Shown: one piece after another, positions 1-8,870 of the stretch | How the letters are laid out: each line of letters begins with the position of its first letter | Position numbering within the stretch: the first letter of the stretch is position 1 | Source: an uncultured Pelagibacteraceae bacterium | GTDB taxonomy: Bacteria; Pseudomonadota; Alphaproteobacteria; Pelagibacterales; Pelagibacteraceae | Length of the DNA stretch: 64,000 nt | Reading direction: 5' to 3' | NCBI GenBank assembly: GCA_902592375.1 | Contig: CACJEG010000003.1 | Span: forward strand, 85,327 to 149,326 | The notes under the pieces: model-generated | Seen by the model: only the letters and a program-made list of their open reading frames with translations | Database searches by the model: none | What the model was told of the DNA's origin: nothing | Translations under genes and position numbers: made by a program

Positions 1-1
1 A

Positions 2-112
2 ATTAAAAATTTTGAGTTAGAAAATCCAAAAAAATGTCTTAAAATTTTTAAAAGCAACAATTTTTTTGGTTTAATTATTTTCTTGAATATTTTAATTGCA
101 AAAAATTTATAA
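2..112 (+). CDS. ubiA: UbiA C-terminus (partial, 5' end outside window)
   Basis: An open frame enters from the left edge and stops at TAA 110-112, sharing bases with the msbA ATG (TAATG). The 36 visible residues include a Cys-Leu-Lys stretch followed by SNNFFGLIIFLNILI. This resembles the extreme C-terminus of 4-hydroxybenzoate polyprenyltransferase (UbiA), where C-F/L-K-x-F-x-x-NN-x-x-GL-x-x-FL precedes the end. UbiA is a membrane prenyltransferase of ubiquinone synthesis. The identification rests on a short tail only; another membrane protein is possible. Confidence 0.6.
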   Translation: MKNFELENPKKCLKIFKSNNFFGLIIFLNILIAKNL

Positions 113-1848
113 TGAATAGATCTGAAATTTATAAAAGACTTTTTAATGATTATTCTAAAAAATATTTAAATAAAATTTTTCTTTCAGTATTTTTTTCAAT
201 TCTAGTCGCTGGTAGCACTTCTTCTATTGCCTGGCTATTAGATCCAGCTATAAAAAAACTATTTATCGAAAAAGATCAAACACTAATAATTTTAATTCCA
301 TCAATGATTGTTTTAGCATTCGCAATCAAAGGCATATCATTGTACCTTGCAAAATCAATTATGATTGCTGTTGGAGAGTCTGTTAAAAAAAAACTTCAAT
401 ATGATATGATTAATAATTTAATTGGAACGGACACACAAATTATTGATAAAAAACATTCAGGAAAATTTATATCTAATCTAACTTATGATGTAACTCATAT
501 TACAAATTTGTTAAGTAACGCAATTTTAACTCTTTTTAAAGATTCACTAACACTTATTGGTTTGCTAATTGTAATGTTTTTACAAAACTGGAAACTAGCT
601 CTTATTTCTATTGTCATGATTCCACTAGCTAGCATAGCTGCTAAAACACTAGGTAAAAGGATGGGCAAAGTTGCAACAGAGGCTCAAGAAAAATCTGGAT
701 ATTTAACAACTTATTTAGTCGAATTGTTCAAAAATCATAAGTTAATTAAAATTTTTCAAACAGAAGAACGTGAAAAAATTAAAGCAGATTTATATTTAAC
801 CCAATTAAAAGAAAAAAGCCAAAAAATCCAAACTGTGTATGTGAGAATGTCTCCAATAATGGAAACTTTGACGGGAATAATGATCGCCATTTTAATTTTT
901 TACTCTGGTAAATTAATGGCAAATGGTGATCTTGATATAAATAATTTTTTTTCATTTTTAGCGGCTATGATGCTAGCTTACCAACCTGTGAGAGCATTAT
1001 CGACACTAAATATGGTTTTAAATCAAGGCCTATCTGCAGCATCAAGAATTTTGCCAATAATTGATCAAGAAAATAAAATTAAAAACAAAAATGATTCCAA
1101 GCCACTAAAAATAAATAATTCTGAAATTAAGTTCAAAAATATTAATTTTTCTTATGAGATTGATGAAGGTGAAACATTAAAATCAATAGATCTTGAATTT
1201 ATGGGTGGCAAAATGACTTCGTTGGTAGGTCATAGTGGATCTGGGAAATCAACAATACTCAATTTAATACCAAGATTTTATGATCCTCAATCAGGAGATA
1301 TTTTAATTGATGGTCAGTCAATATATAAATGTACAATTGAGTCAATTAGAAAAGAAGTTTCCATGGTTAGCCAAGAAACCACTTTATTTGATGATACAAT
1401 AAAAAATAATATAAAATATGCAAAAGAAGATGCTTCTGATGAGGAAATTTATAAAGTTTCACAATTATCATTTTGTGATGAATTTATAAATAATTTACCA
1501 AATAAATTTGATACATTAATTGGTGAAAATGGAGTGAGATTATCAGGTGGTGAAAAACAAAGAATATCAATCGCAAGAGCAATGCTAAAGAAAAGCTCAA
1601 TTATATTACTTGATGAAGCAACTTCTTCTTTAGACTCCGAAACGGAATCAAAAATTCAAGAAGCATTAAAAGTTTTAACAAAAGATAAAACAACAATAGT
1701 GATAGCACACCGCTTATCTACAATATTAAATTCAAACAATATTTATGTAATTGATGCTGGAAAAGTTGTTGAAAGTGGACAGCATGTTGAATTAATGAAA
1801 GAATCTGAATTGTATAAAAAATTTTATGAAAAACAGATTCAAAAGTAA
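112..1848 (+). CDS. msbA: MsbA-type lipid A/lipid-linked exporter, ABC half-transporter
   Basis: This 578-residue protein has an N-terminal six-helix exporter membrane domain (about residues 15-310) fused to an ATPase domain. Walker A GHSGSGKST lies near residue 373, the signature LSGGEKQR near 476, Walker B IILLDEATSS near 497, and the switch His in IAHRLST follows. Length and fusion order match the MsbA family, which flips lipid A-core across the inner membrane. It is followed 2 bp later by kdtA, lpxK and an lpxL-like gene, so context supports a lipid A role over drug export. It starts inside the stop codon of the upstream gene. Confidence 0.85.
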   Translation: MNRSEIYKRLFNDYSKKYLNKIFLSVFFSILVAGSTSSIAWLLDPAIKKLFIEKDQTLIILIPSMIVLAFAIKGISLYLAKSIMIAVGESVKKKLQYDMINNLIGTDTQIIDKKHSGKFISNLTYDVTHITNLLSNAILTLFKDSLTLIGLLIVMFLQNWKLALISIVMIPLASIAAKTLGKRMGKVATEAQEKSGYLTTYLVELFKNHKLIKIFQTEEREKIKADLYLTQLKEKSQKIQTVYVRMSPIMETLTGIMIAILIFYSGKLMANGDLDINNFFSFLAAMMLAYQPVRALSTLNMVLNQGLSAASRILPIIDQENKIKNKNDSKPLKINNSEIKFKNINFSYEIDEGETLKSIDLEFMGGKMTSLVGHSGSGKSTILNLIPRFYDPQSGDILIDGQSIYKCTIESIRKEVSMVSQETTLFDDTIKNNIKYAKEDASDEEIYKVSQLSFCDEFINNLPNKFDTLIGENGVRLSGGEKQRISIARAMLKKSSIILLDEATSSLDSETESKIQEALKVLTKDKTTIVIAHRLSTILNSNNIYVIDAGKVVESGQHVELMKESELYKKFYEKQIQK

Positions 1849-1850
1849 AT

Positions 1851-3101
1851 ATGTTTTTTTTTTATCAAATATTAATAACAACATTATTAATAATATCCCC
1901 AATTATATTAATTTTACGAATAATTAAAAACAAAGAGGATAAAAAAAGATTTACAGAAAAATTAAGTATACCTTCCCAAAAAAAAAAATCAGAAAATTTA
2001 ATATGGTTCCATGGAGCAAGTGTAGGCGAATTAATTAGTATAATACCTTTAATTAAATATTATGAGAAAAATAAATCAATAAATCAAATTTTAATAACTA
2101 CAAGTACGCTTAGTTCTTATGAGGTTTTTAGAAAATTTAAATTTAAAAAAACAATTCATCAATATTACCCTTTAGATCTTTCAATTTTTACAAATAGATT
2201 TCTTAATTACTGGAAACCGAAATTAGCAATATTTATCGACTCGGAAATCTGGCCAAGTATGTTTAAAAATTTAGATAATAAAAAAATCCCATTAATTTTA
2301 TTAAATGCAAGATTAACAAAAAAAACATTTAGAAGATGGTTTAAATTAAAGTATTTTTCATTTTCAATTTTCAAAAGAATTACAGTTGCATTCCCGCAAA
2401 ATATTGAAACAAAAAATTATTTAAAAAAATTAAATATAAAAAAAATCAAATCTATAGGTAATTTAAAATTTGCAGAAAATCCTGAAGAAAATTTAAATAA
2501 AAACGATAATAATTTAAAATTAAAGTTTAAAAATAAAAAAATTTGGATTGCATCAAGTACGCATAAAAATGAGGAATTATTTTGTGCAAAAACTCATATA
2601 GAGCTTAAAAGAAAAGTTAAAAATTTATTGACAATAATTATTCCCAGACATGTACACAGAACAAAAAATATTGCTAGCGAAATTAAAAATCTAAATTTAA
2701 AAGTAACTCTTCATAGTTCTAATTCAAAAAATCTTAATAAGGTTGATATTTATATTGTTGATACATTTGGAGAAACTAAAAAGTTTCATAGAATTGGAAA
2801 TTCGGTGTTTTTAGGTGGCTCTATTATTCGGAGAGGTGGACAAAATCCACTAGAGGCTGCCAGATTTGGTGCAAAGATCTTACATGGTCCAAATATAGAT
2901 AATTTTAAAGATGTATATAAACTCTTAAAAAAATTTAAGGTTTCAAAAAAAATTAATACGCCAAAACAATTAGCATCTGCCATAATCTTTAAAAAAAATA
3001 AAACTATAGGAATTAAAATCAAAAATATTGGAGAAAAAATTCTAAAAAAAACTATAAACGAATTAGACAAGCTAATTAACAATGAATTTAAAAAAACCTA
3101 A
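1851..3101 (+). CDS. waaA: Kdo transferase (3-deoxy-D-manno-octulosonic acid transferase)
   Basis: The 416-residue protein adds Kdo from CMP-Kdo to the lipid A precursor at the cytoplasmic face of the inner membrane. Visible hallmarks are an N-terminal membrane anchor, WFHGASVGE near residue 52, NARLTKKTFRRW, IASSTHKNEE, RHVHRT, and the C-terminal block VFLGGSIIRRGGQNPLEAA that binds the nucleotide sugar. This is the GT30/KdtA pattern at usual length. Codons 2-5 contain a run of ten T (1854-1863), a slippage-prone tract at the very start. The end overlaps lpxK by 20 bp, and the gene sits in the lipid A block after msbA. Confidence 0.92.
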   Translation: MFFFYQILITTLLIISPIILILRIIKNKEDKKRFTEKLSIPSQKKKSENLIWFHGASVGELISIIPLIKYYEKNKSINQILITTSTLSSYEVFRKFKFKKTIHQYYPLDLSIFTNRFLNYWKPKLAIFIDSEIWPSMFKNLDNKKIPLILLNARLTKKTFRRWFKLKYFSFSIFKRITVAFPQNIETKNYLKKLNIKKIKSIGNLKFAENPEENLNKNDNNLKLKFKNKKIWIASSTHKNEELFCAKTHIELKRKVKNLLTIIIPRHVHRTKNIASEIKNLNLKVTLHSSNSKNLNKVDIYIVDTFGETKKFHRIGNSVFLGGSIIRRGGQNPLEAARFGAKILHGPNIDNFKDVYKLLKKFKVSKKINTPKQLASAIIFKKNKTIGIKIKNIGEKILKKTINELDKLINNEFKKT

Positions 3102-4008
3102 GTTTTGGGACAATAATAAACCAAATGCAATCGCATATATACTTTCCCCATTATCATATTTAATTCAATTTTTTAGACCAAAAAGGAAAAAGAAAATTTT
3201 AAAAAAATTCAAAATTAAAACTATTTGTATTGGAAATATATATATCGGTGGAACAGGAAAGACTTCTTTAAGTATTAAATTAAATGAACTTTTAATAAAA
3301 AAAAAAATAAAATCATGTTTCATTAAAAAATTTTATAAAAATCAATTAGATGAGCAAAAACTTTTGAGTAAGAATGGCAAGCTTTTTATGTCCAAAAACA
3401 GGATTGAAGCAATTAAACGAGCAGATAATGAAAAGTATGAAGTTGCTATTTTAGATGATGGACTTCATGATGCTTCTATAGAATATGATTTAAGTTTTGT
3501 TTGCTTTAATAATATAAGTTGGATAGGAAATGGAATGACTATTCCTTCTGGTCCATTAAGAGAAAAAATAGAAAGTCTTAAAAATTATCAACACATATTT
3601 TTAAATGGAAACTTAGAAAATTTAAATTTTTTAAAAAATGAAATTCTGAAAATAAATCCTAAAATAACTATTCATTTAGGGAAGTACATACCTTTAAATA
3701 TAGAGAGTTTTAATCAAAATGATAAATATTTGGTATTTTCTGGTATTGGAAACCATCACACTTTTATTTCAATGATTAAAAATTATGGATTAAATGTTTT
3801 AAAAGATTTGGAATTTCCAGATCACTATGAATACAAAAGTTTTGATATAAATAAAATTTTATATGAAGCAAAAAAGTTGAATTGTAAAATAATTACAACT
3901 GAAAAAGATTTTTTTAGATTAAATGATATATACTCAAATAAAATTCTGTATATTAAGACAGAATTACAAATAGTTGACGAAGAAAAATTTATAAAAGCAA
4001 TAATTTAA
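3082..4008 (+). CDS. lpxK: Tetraacyldisaccharide 4'-kinase
   Basis: The product (308 residues) phosphorylates the 4' position of the lipid A disaccharide. The start is supported by the N-terminal KPKFWD, typical of LpxK, even though it overlaps kdtA by 20 bp in another frame. The P-loop GNIYIGGTGKTS lies at about residues 51-62, LDDGLHD near 125-131 matches the family's DDGFQH-type block, and FSGIGNHHTF and ITTEKDFFRL are further LpxK blocks. The kdtA-lpxK order is common in alphaproteobacteria. Nothing suggests truncation. Confidence 0.92.
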   Translation: MNLKKPKFWDNNKPNAIAYILSPLSYLIQFFRPKRKKKILKKFKIKTICIGNIYIGGTGKTSLSIKLNELLIKKKIKSCFIKKFYKNQLDEQKLLSKNGKLFMSKNRIEAIKRADNEKYEVAILDDGLHDASIEYDLSFVCFNNISWIGNGMTIPSGPLREKIESLKNYQHIFLNGNLENLNFLKNEILKINPKITIHLGKYIPLNIESFNQNDKYLVFSGIGNHHTFISMIKNYGLNVLKDLEFPDHYEYKSFDINKILYEAKKLNCKIITTEKDFFRLNDIYSNKILYIKTELQIVDEEKFIKAII

Positions 4009-4011
4009 AAT

Positions 4012-4872
4012 ATGAAATATATAAAATATTTTATACAGTTTTTGTTTGTTATTTTAAGTTTCTTAATATTTAAAATATTAGGACCAAATTTATCTTCTAA
4101 GATTAGTGGGAAAATCTTTGAGTTAATTGGTCCGTATTTTAGATCTAAAGAGGTTATTGATTCGAATATTAAAAAAGCTTTTCCAAATATAAATACACTG
4201 GCTCTAAGAAAAATTTCTAGTTCTATGTGGAAAAATTATGGGAAAGTTTTTGCCGAATTCATGTTTATGAAAGATTTTAGATTTGGAAAACTTGCAAATA
4301 AAATTGAAATAGATGGCCAAGAAATATTAAACGAAATCAAATCATCGAATAGACAAGCTATATTTATATCTGGTCATTTCAGTAATTTTGAACTTATGGC
4401 AATGTATTTAGAAAAATCAAATATTAATCTCTCAACAATATACCGTCCATTAAATAATATTTTTCTTAACAGAATAATGGAAAGAATAAGAATTAAATAT
4501 ATTTGCAAAAATCAAATCAAAAAAGGAATTGGAGGTCTTAAAAAATTGATTAAATTAAAAAAAAATAAATTCTCTACAGCCTTAATGATAGATCAACGTG
4601 TGTCTGAGGGAATACTATCAAATTTTTTTAATCAAAAAGCTTTAACTACAACAATACCTGCTCAGCTAGTGAAAAAATTTAATATTCCCATTATACCAGT
4701 TTTTATTAAAAGAATTGAGGGTGTAAGCTATAAAATTAAAATTAATAAACCAATATACTTTTCTAAAGATGAGTCTATTGAAAATATAACCGATGAACTA
4801 AATAAAATTCTTGAAAAAATGATAATTAAAAATCCAGAAGATTGGATATGGTCTCACAATCGTTGGAAATAA
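4012..4872 (+). CDS. lpxL: LpxL/HtrB-type lipid A acyltransferase
   Basis: The 286-residue protein has an N-terminal membrane helix and the acyltransferase motif SGHFSNFELM near residues 119-128, where His and Glu match the HX4D/E catalytic pair. A later ALMIDQRVSEGILSNFF block and a WIWSHNRWK ending are characteristic of the LpxL/HtrB family. It should add a secondary acyl chain to Kdo2-lipid IVA. It lies 3 bp after lpxK and closes a four-gene lipid A block. Which secondary acyl position it serves (LpxL versus LpxM) cannot be read from the sequence. Confidence 0.87.
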   Translation: MKYIKYFIQFLFVILSFLIFKILGPNLSSKISGKIFELIGPYFRSKEVIDSNIKKAFPNINTLALRKISSSMWKNYGKVFAEFMFMKDFRFGKLANKIEIDGQEILNEIKSSNRQAIFISGHFSNFELMAMYLEKSNINLSTIYRPLNNIFLNRIMERIRIKYICKNQIKKGIGGLKKLIKLKKNKFSTALMIDQRVSEGILSNFFNQKALTTTIPAQLVKKFNIPIIPVFIKRIEGVSYKIKINKPIYFSKDESIENITDELNKILEKMIIKNPEDWIWSHNRWK

Positions 4873-4881
4873 TAAATTATT

Positions 4882-5070
4882 TTAAATCGTCTCTCTTTTT
4901 TTAAAAGCTTCTTTATATGAATAATATGCCTCTTGTAACTCTACATTCCAGTAAGTTAGATTTTCAATATTAATTTTTTTCTTAGTTACAGCGCACTCAA
5001 CATAATCTCCTTGTTCAATAATTTGAAAATTATTAGGTAAATATTTTATTTTAGCTAATTTTTTTGTCAT
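4882..5070 (-). CDS. DUF2093 family small protein
   Basis: A 62-residue protein with the DUF2093 pattern: AKIKYLPNNFQIIEQGDYV, CAVTKKKI, and YWNVELQEAY. This family is small, alphaproteobacterial and functionally uncharacterised. I place the start at ATG 5070 (MTKKLAKI) rather than an upstream in-frame ATG at 5142. The longer version would overlap the divergent purD start by about 50 bp and add a non-conserved tail. With this start only 21 bp separate it from purD. The paired C-A-V-T and trailing YWNVE are the recognisable core. Confidence 0.8.
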   Translation of the reverse strand: MTKKLAKIKYLPNNFQIIEQGDYVECAVTKKKINIENLTYWNVELQEAYYSYKEAFKKRETI

Positions 5071-5091
5071 TTTTAGTTTATATAGTTTTAT

Positions 5092-6357
5092 ATGAAAGTT
5101 GGAATAATTGGAAGTGGTGGAAGAGAGCACGCAATTTGCCAATCTATTAAAAAATCAGCTAAAGTAGATACGATTTTTTGTTTTCCAGGAAATGCTGGAA
5201 CGAAAGAAATTGCAAAAAATATTCAAATAGATTTAAAAAATTTCAAAATTTTAAAAGATTTTATTTTAGATAATCGAATAGATTTAATAATTGTTGGTCC
5301 AGAAAAACCCTTGGTCGATGGAATTGTTGATTACCTTGAAAAGTTTAAAATAAAAGTTTTTGGCCCAAACAAAATTGCCTCTCAACTAGAAGGCTCTAAA
5401 ATATTTACAAAAAAACTTTGTGAAAAGTTTAATATTCCAACTGCAAAATTTGGAATTTTTAAAAATAGAGATAATGCAAAAAAATTTATAAAAAATACGA
5501 ATTTCCCTGTAGTAATAAAAGCAGATAATCTAGCTTCAGGCAAAGGTGTTTACATTTCTAATAATAAAATAGAAGCTTACGGTGCTATCGATGAAATTTT
5601 TGATGGTAAATTTGGTAAAGCAAACAAACTGCTTGTAGAAGAATTCTTAGTTGGTGAGGAAATGAGTTTCTTTACTATTCATGATGGAAAAATATTTAAA
5701 AATTTTGGTACAGCGCAAGATCATAAAAGAGTGTTAGAAGGTGATAAAGGTAAAAATACTGGAGGTATGGGGGCTTATTCACCTTCTAGACTAATTAACG
5801 ATGAACTTGAGAAAAAAATTATAAATAAAATTATACAACCAACACTTAATGGATTGTCTGATCTTGGATGTCAATATAAAGGTTTTTTATATGCAGGCCT
5901 AATGATTGTAGATAATGAACCTTATTTAATTGAATATAATGTTAGAATGGGAGACCCAGAATGCCAAACGATACTTCCAAAATTAAACTCTGATTTAAGT
6001 GATATTATTTTAGCTTGTTGTGAAGAGAGACTTAAAGAGACCAAAATTAATTGGCTAAATAAGAAAAGTTTGTGCATTGTTCTTTGCTCGAATGGATATC
6101 CTGATAATTATAAAAAAAATATTGAGATAGAAAAACTAAAAAATTTAGAACTCGGTAATAATGAATTTTTATTTCACGCTGGAACTTCTGATAAAAAAGG
6201 AAAAATATATGCAGTGGGCGGAAGAGTGTTGAACTTTGTAACTATCGAGGATGATTTTAAATTTGCTAGAGATAAAATTATTAAAAAATTAAAAATATTA
6301 AATTGGTCCGATGGCTTCTACAGAAATGATATCGGATACAAAGTTATCAAATTATGA
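5092..6357 (+). CDS. purD: Phosphoribosylamine-glycine ligase
   Basis: PurD catalyses ATP-dependent joining of glycine to phosphoribosylamine in de novo purine synthesis. The 421-residue protein starts with the N-domain motif GSGGREHA, has IIVGPEKPLVDG, then the ATP-grasp region (VVIKADNLASGKGVYI, LVEEFLVGEEMSFF, HKRVLEGDKGKNTGGMGAYSP, LIEYNVRMGDPECQ). The length is normal. It overlaps rsmD by ATGA at 6354-6357. The gene uses glycine as substrate, relevant because SAR11 is typically limited by glycine supply. Confidence 0.95.
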   Translation: MKVGIIGSGGREHAICQSIKKSAKVDTIFCFPGNAGTKEIAKNIQIDLKNFKILKDFILDNRIDLIIVGPEKPLVDGIVDYLEKFKIKVFGPNKIASQLEGSKIFTKKLCEKFNIPTAKFGIFKNRDNAKKFIKNTNFPVVIKADNLASGKGVYISNNKIEAYGAIDEIFDGKFGKANKLLVEEFLVGEEMSFFTIHDGKIFKNFGTAQDHKRVLEGDKGKNTGGMGAYSPSRLINDELEKKIINKIIQPTLNGLSDLGCQYKGFLYAGLMIVDNEPYLIEYNVRMGDPECQTILPKLNSDLSDIILACCEERLKETKINWLNKKSLCIVLCSNGYPDNYKKNIEIEKLKNLELGNNEFLFHAGTSDKKGKIYAVGGRVLNFVTIEDDFKFARDKIIKKLKILNWSDGFYRNDIGYKVIKL

Positions 6358-6920
6358 GAATTATTTCCGGGATTTTTAAAGGAAAAAAAATTTTAGAACC
6401 AATTAATCAAAACACAAGACCATTGAAAGATTTAACAAAGGAGTCCATTTTTAATATAATTTTACATTCAAATAAATTTAAAGTTAATTTATTTAATTCA
6501 AATGTTTTAGACTTATTTTCTGGCGTAGGTTCCTTTGGAATAGAATGCTTATCTAGAGGTGCAAAAAATGTAATTTTTTATGAAAATTATTCAGGTGTTA
6601 TTCCAATTTTAAAAAAAAATTTGTCAAACTTAAAGGATTTAAACAACTATAAAGTAATTGAAAAAAATGTTTATGATGAAAAAGTTTCTTTTAATTCAAA
6701 TATTATATTTGATATTATTTTTTTAGATCCTCCTTATAAAGACAAAAATTTGAATATAGTATTGGAAAAAATAAATAAAAGTAAAATTCTAGATAACAAC
6801 GGAATAATTATTTTGCATAGACATAAGAATGAAAAAAAAAAAATTTCGCCAAACTTCAAAATTATAGAAGAAAAAAAATACGGCATATCAAAAATAATTT
6901 TTTTAATTCAATTAAATTAA
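6354..6920 (+). CDS. rsmD: 16S rRNA (guanine966-N2)-methyltransferase
   Basis: A 188-residue Rossmann-fold methyltransferase. It begins MRIISGIFKGKKI, the typical RsmD start, with TRPLKDLTKESIFNII, then the SAM motif LDLFSGVGSFGIECLSRGA and the catalytic LDPPYK motif near residues 124-130. It would methylate G966 of 16S rRNA during small-subunit assembly. The gene is translationally coupled to purD by an ATGA overlap and meets pgi convergently with a 9-bp overlap. Confidence 0.92.
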   Translation: MRIISGIFKGKKILEPINQNTRPLKDLTKESIFNIILHSNKFKVNLFNSNVLDLFSGVGSFGIECLSRGAKNVIFYENYSGVIPILKKNLSNLKDLNNYKVIEKNVYDEKVSFNSNIIFDIIFLDPPYKDKNLNIVLEKINKSKILDNNGIIILHRHKNEKKKISPNFKIIEEKKYGISKIIFLIQLN

Positions 6921-8063
6921 CAATTTTTTTGTCTCTTTTTTTATTAGTTCTACAGCTGGTTGATCAAAAGGATTTAACTTTAAAGATCTACCTAATAGGA
7001 TTGTTTCTAAAATGAAAAAGCAAAATAATTCACCTAGAGTCTTCTCATCTCTTTTTTTAATCTCAAAACTGCGAAATGGAATATTTTTAGTATTAAATAC
7101 TTTTTCAGTTGCTAATTTTTGCGCGTAAGTAATGTTTGATATTTTTTTATTTTTTAAGAAAAGATGTGAAGATAATAATGCTTTATTATTGATTATTTTT
7201 GAACCTTTGTCATGTACATAAAATAAAGTAAAAAAATTTTTTTGAAAACCATCTAAATAAAGTTGCATGACGCTATGATTATCTTTTGGCATATTTGAAA
7301 CTATTGGCAAAATACCTTTTTTTTTCTTACCCAAACTTTCAGCAACTAATTGTTGATACCACTTAAAAAAACTTTCTGATTTTTCATCATAATTTAATAT
7401 TACGGAGTTATATTTTTTCTGATGAATTAATTCTAATAAAGAGCTAACATTTTTAACCAATAAATCTAAAAATCCTTTATTTTTTATCAACGAATTAAGT
7501 TGTCTAAATTTTCTAACATTAAACCCCATCAATTCTGCTGGCAACATTCCAACCTCTGAAAGAACAGAATATCTTCCACCAATAAAATTATTATGATGAA
7601 CAACCTCTGATTTTAATTTTTTAGCTAAAAGATACAGATAACTTTTTTTGTTTTCTGTAATAAAAATATTTTTTTCGTTTTTTTTAATTAAAACATTTGT
7701 ATTTCCAATCACCTCAATTGTATTTCCAGATTTTGAAATAACTAAATTGGTAAATTTTTTTTTATTTAATTTCTTCTCAGGTATAAGATTATCAATAAAA
7801 ATAAATTTTTTTTTTGTTTTATTTTTTAAAAAATTATAAATTGCCTTAGAACCGAGAGATGAACCTCCCATTCCTATTAATCTATAATTTGATTTATTTT
7901 TAAATTTAATTAGATTTTTATTTTTATAACTATCCTCATAATCTTGGGATAAAGATTTTAAAATTTGATTTTTTTCTTTAAATAATTTTTTAAGTCTTAG
8001 TTTGATTTTAGATAATTTTCCTCCTTTCTTAAAACCAATAAAATTAATTCCTGATGTAAGCAT
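6912..8063 (-). CDS. pgi: Short glucose-6-phosphate isomerase
   Basis: The protein interconverts glucose-6-phosphate and fructose-6-phosphate. Family blocks are visible: MGGSSLGSKAIYNFL, VISKSGNTIEVIGNTN, GGRYSVLSEVGMLPAEL, DNHSVMQLYLDG, and a C-terminal FDQPAVELIKKETKKLL. At 383 residues it is much shorter than the roughly 540-residue enzymes of most proteobacteria, yet it runs from start to stop without an internal break, so I read it as a compact form. Its ATG shares a base with the stop of the upstream lipoprotein gene. Confidence 0.87.
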   Translation of the reverse strand: MLTSGINFIGFKKGGKLSKIKLRLKKLFKEKNQILKSLSQDYEDSYKNKNLIKFKNKSNYRLIGMGGSSLGSKAIYNFLKNKTKKKFIFIDNLIPEKKLNKKKFTNLVISKSGNTIEVIGNTNVLIKKNEKNIFITENKKSYLYLLAKKLKSEVVHHNNFIGGRYSVLSEVGMLPAELMGFNVRKFRQLNSLIKNKGFLDLLVKNVSSLLELIHQKKYNSVILNYDEKSESFFKWYQQLVAESLGKKKKGILPIVSNMPKDNHSVMQLYLDGFQKNFFTLFYVHDKGSKIINNKALLSSHLFLKNKKISNITYAQKLATEKVFNTKNIPFRSFEIKKRDEKTLGELFCFFILETILLGRSLKLNPFDQPAVELIKKETKKLLI

Positions 8064-8374
8064 TAATTTTTCTTAATTTTTTTTAGTAAATTTTCCTCAA
8101 AATCACTATTACTATTTTCTACAGATTGATCTTTATTATCATTGTTAATAATTAGTGACTTAATTGAATTATTCTCTTGATCAAGATTTTCTTGTTCAGA
8201 TTTTGGAATAGGCAATTGGTCATAATCTGGTGGCATTACAAGAGGTGATTTTTTTTCGACTAAAAATTCATCTGAACTATTTTTTTTTTGATTTGTAAAA
8301 CCCTCTTTGAGTGTTCCACATGAAGATAAAAATAAACTTATTAATGATATTAAAAATATTCTAAAGCATTTCAT
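8063..8374 (-). CDS. BamF-like lipoprotein (DUF3035)
   Basis: A 103-residue lipoprotein: a hydrophobic signal segment ends in the lipobox LSSC (Cys near residue 19), followed by SSDEFLVEKKSPLVMPPDYDQLP. The S-x-DEF-x-V-x-x-x-x-PL-x-x-PP pattern is the DUF3035 core described in alphaproteobacteria as BamF, a subunit of the outer-membrane beta-barrel assembly machine. The remainder is low-complexity and acidic/Asn-rich. It lies directly after lspA, the enzyme that would process its signal peptide, with an ATGA overlap. Assignment is from this short motif and context. Confidence 0.7.
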   Translation of the reverse strand: MKCFRIFLISLISLFLSSCGTLKEGFTNQKKNSSDEFLVEKKSPLVMPPDYDQLPIPKSEQENLDQENNSIKSLIINNDNKDQSVENSNSDFEENLLKKIKKN

Positions 8375-8868
8375 ATTTTATTATTACTGTCATTCGTTAT
8401 TAATTCAATTAATATCATAAAAATGACACCGAGCGTAATAAATATATCTGCTACATTAAAAATAAACCAATGAAAATTTTGAATATGTAAATCGATAAAA
8501 TCTGGAACAGCTTTATAAAAAATTCTGTCAAAAATATTACCTAATGCTCCACCTAAAATCATTAAAAGTGAGTATTTTTTTAAACCTTCACTTTTAATTA
8601 TCATAAAAAAAATTACTAATATTATTATTAAAATAAAAAACGTTAAAATATTATAAAAGTACTTTTCGTCGAATGAAAATAAACCAAATGCAATTCCTTC
8701 GTTCCAGATCAAGTGAATATTCAAAAATTTTAAAGATAATATTTCAGATCCAAAAAATTTCTTATCTAGATAAATTACATAAACTTTAGAAATTCTATCA
8801 ATTAAAAAAATCAGAATAACTAAAGATGAATTAATAAAAAATTTTTTTCCTAAGTTTTTTATTTTCAT
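8371..8868 (-). CDS. lspA: Lipoprotein signal peptidase
   Basis: LspA cleaves prolipoprotein signal peptides in the inner membrane. About four membrane helices are visible, with NEGIAFGLFSF, GGALGNIFDRI and FNVADIFITLG carrying the two catalytic aspartates. I choose ATG 8868 (165 residues), two bases after the ileS stop, rather than the in-frame start at 8886 that overlaps ileS and adds six residues. Order ileS-lspA-bamF-like is a recurrent alphaproteobacterial arrangement. Confidence 0.92.
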   Translation of the reverse strand: MKIKNLGKKFFINSSLVILIFLIDRISKVYVIYLDKKFFGSEILSLKFLNIHLIWNEGIAFGLFSFDEKYFYNILTFFILIIILVIFFMIIKSEGLKKYSLLMILGGALGNIFDRIFYKAVPDFIDLHIQNFHWFIFNVADIFITLGVIFMILIELITNDSNNKI

Positions 8869-8870
8869 TA

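Noticed and set aside
3082-3101. Frameshift at the kdtA-lpxK junction
   Set aside because: Both proteins are full length with normal ends; the 20-bp overlap is an ordinary overlapping start.
6912-8063. Truncated or frameshifted pgi
   Set aside because: The reading frame is continuous, and both N-terminal and C-terminal family blocks are present, so a compact isomerase is more likely than a pseudogene.
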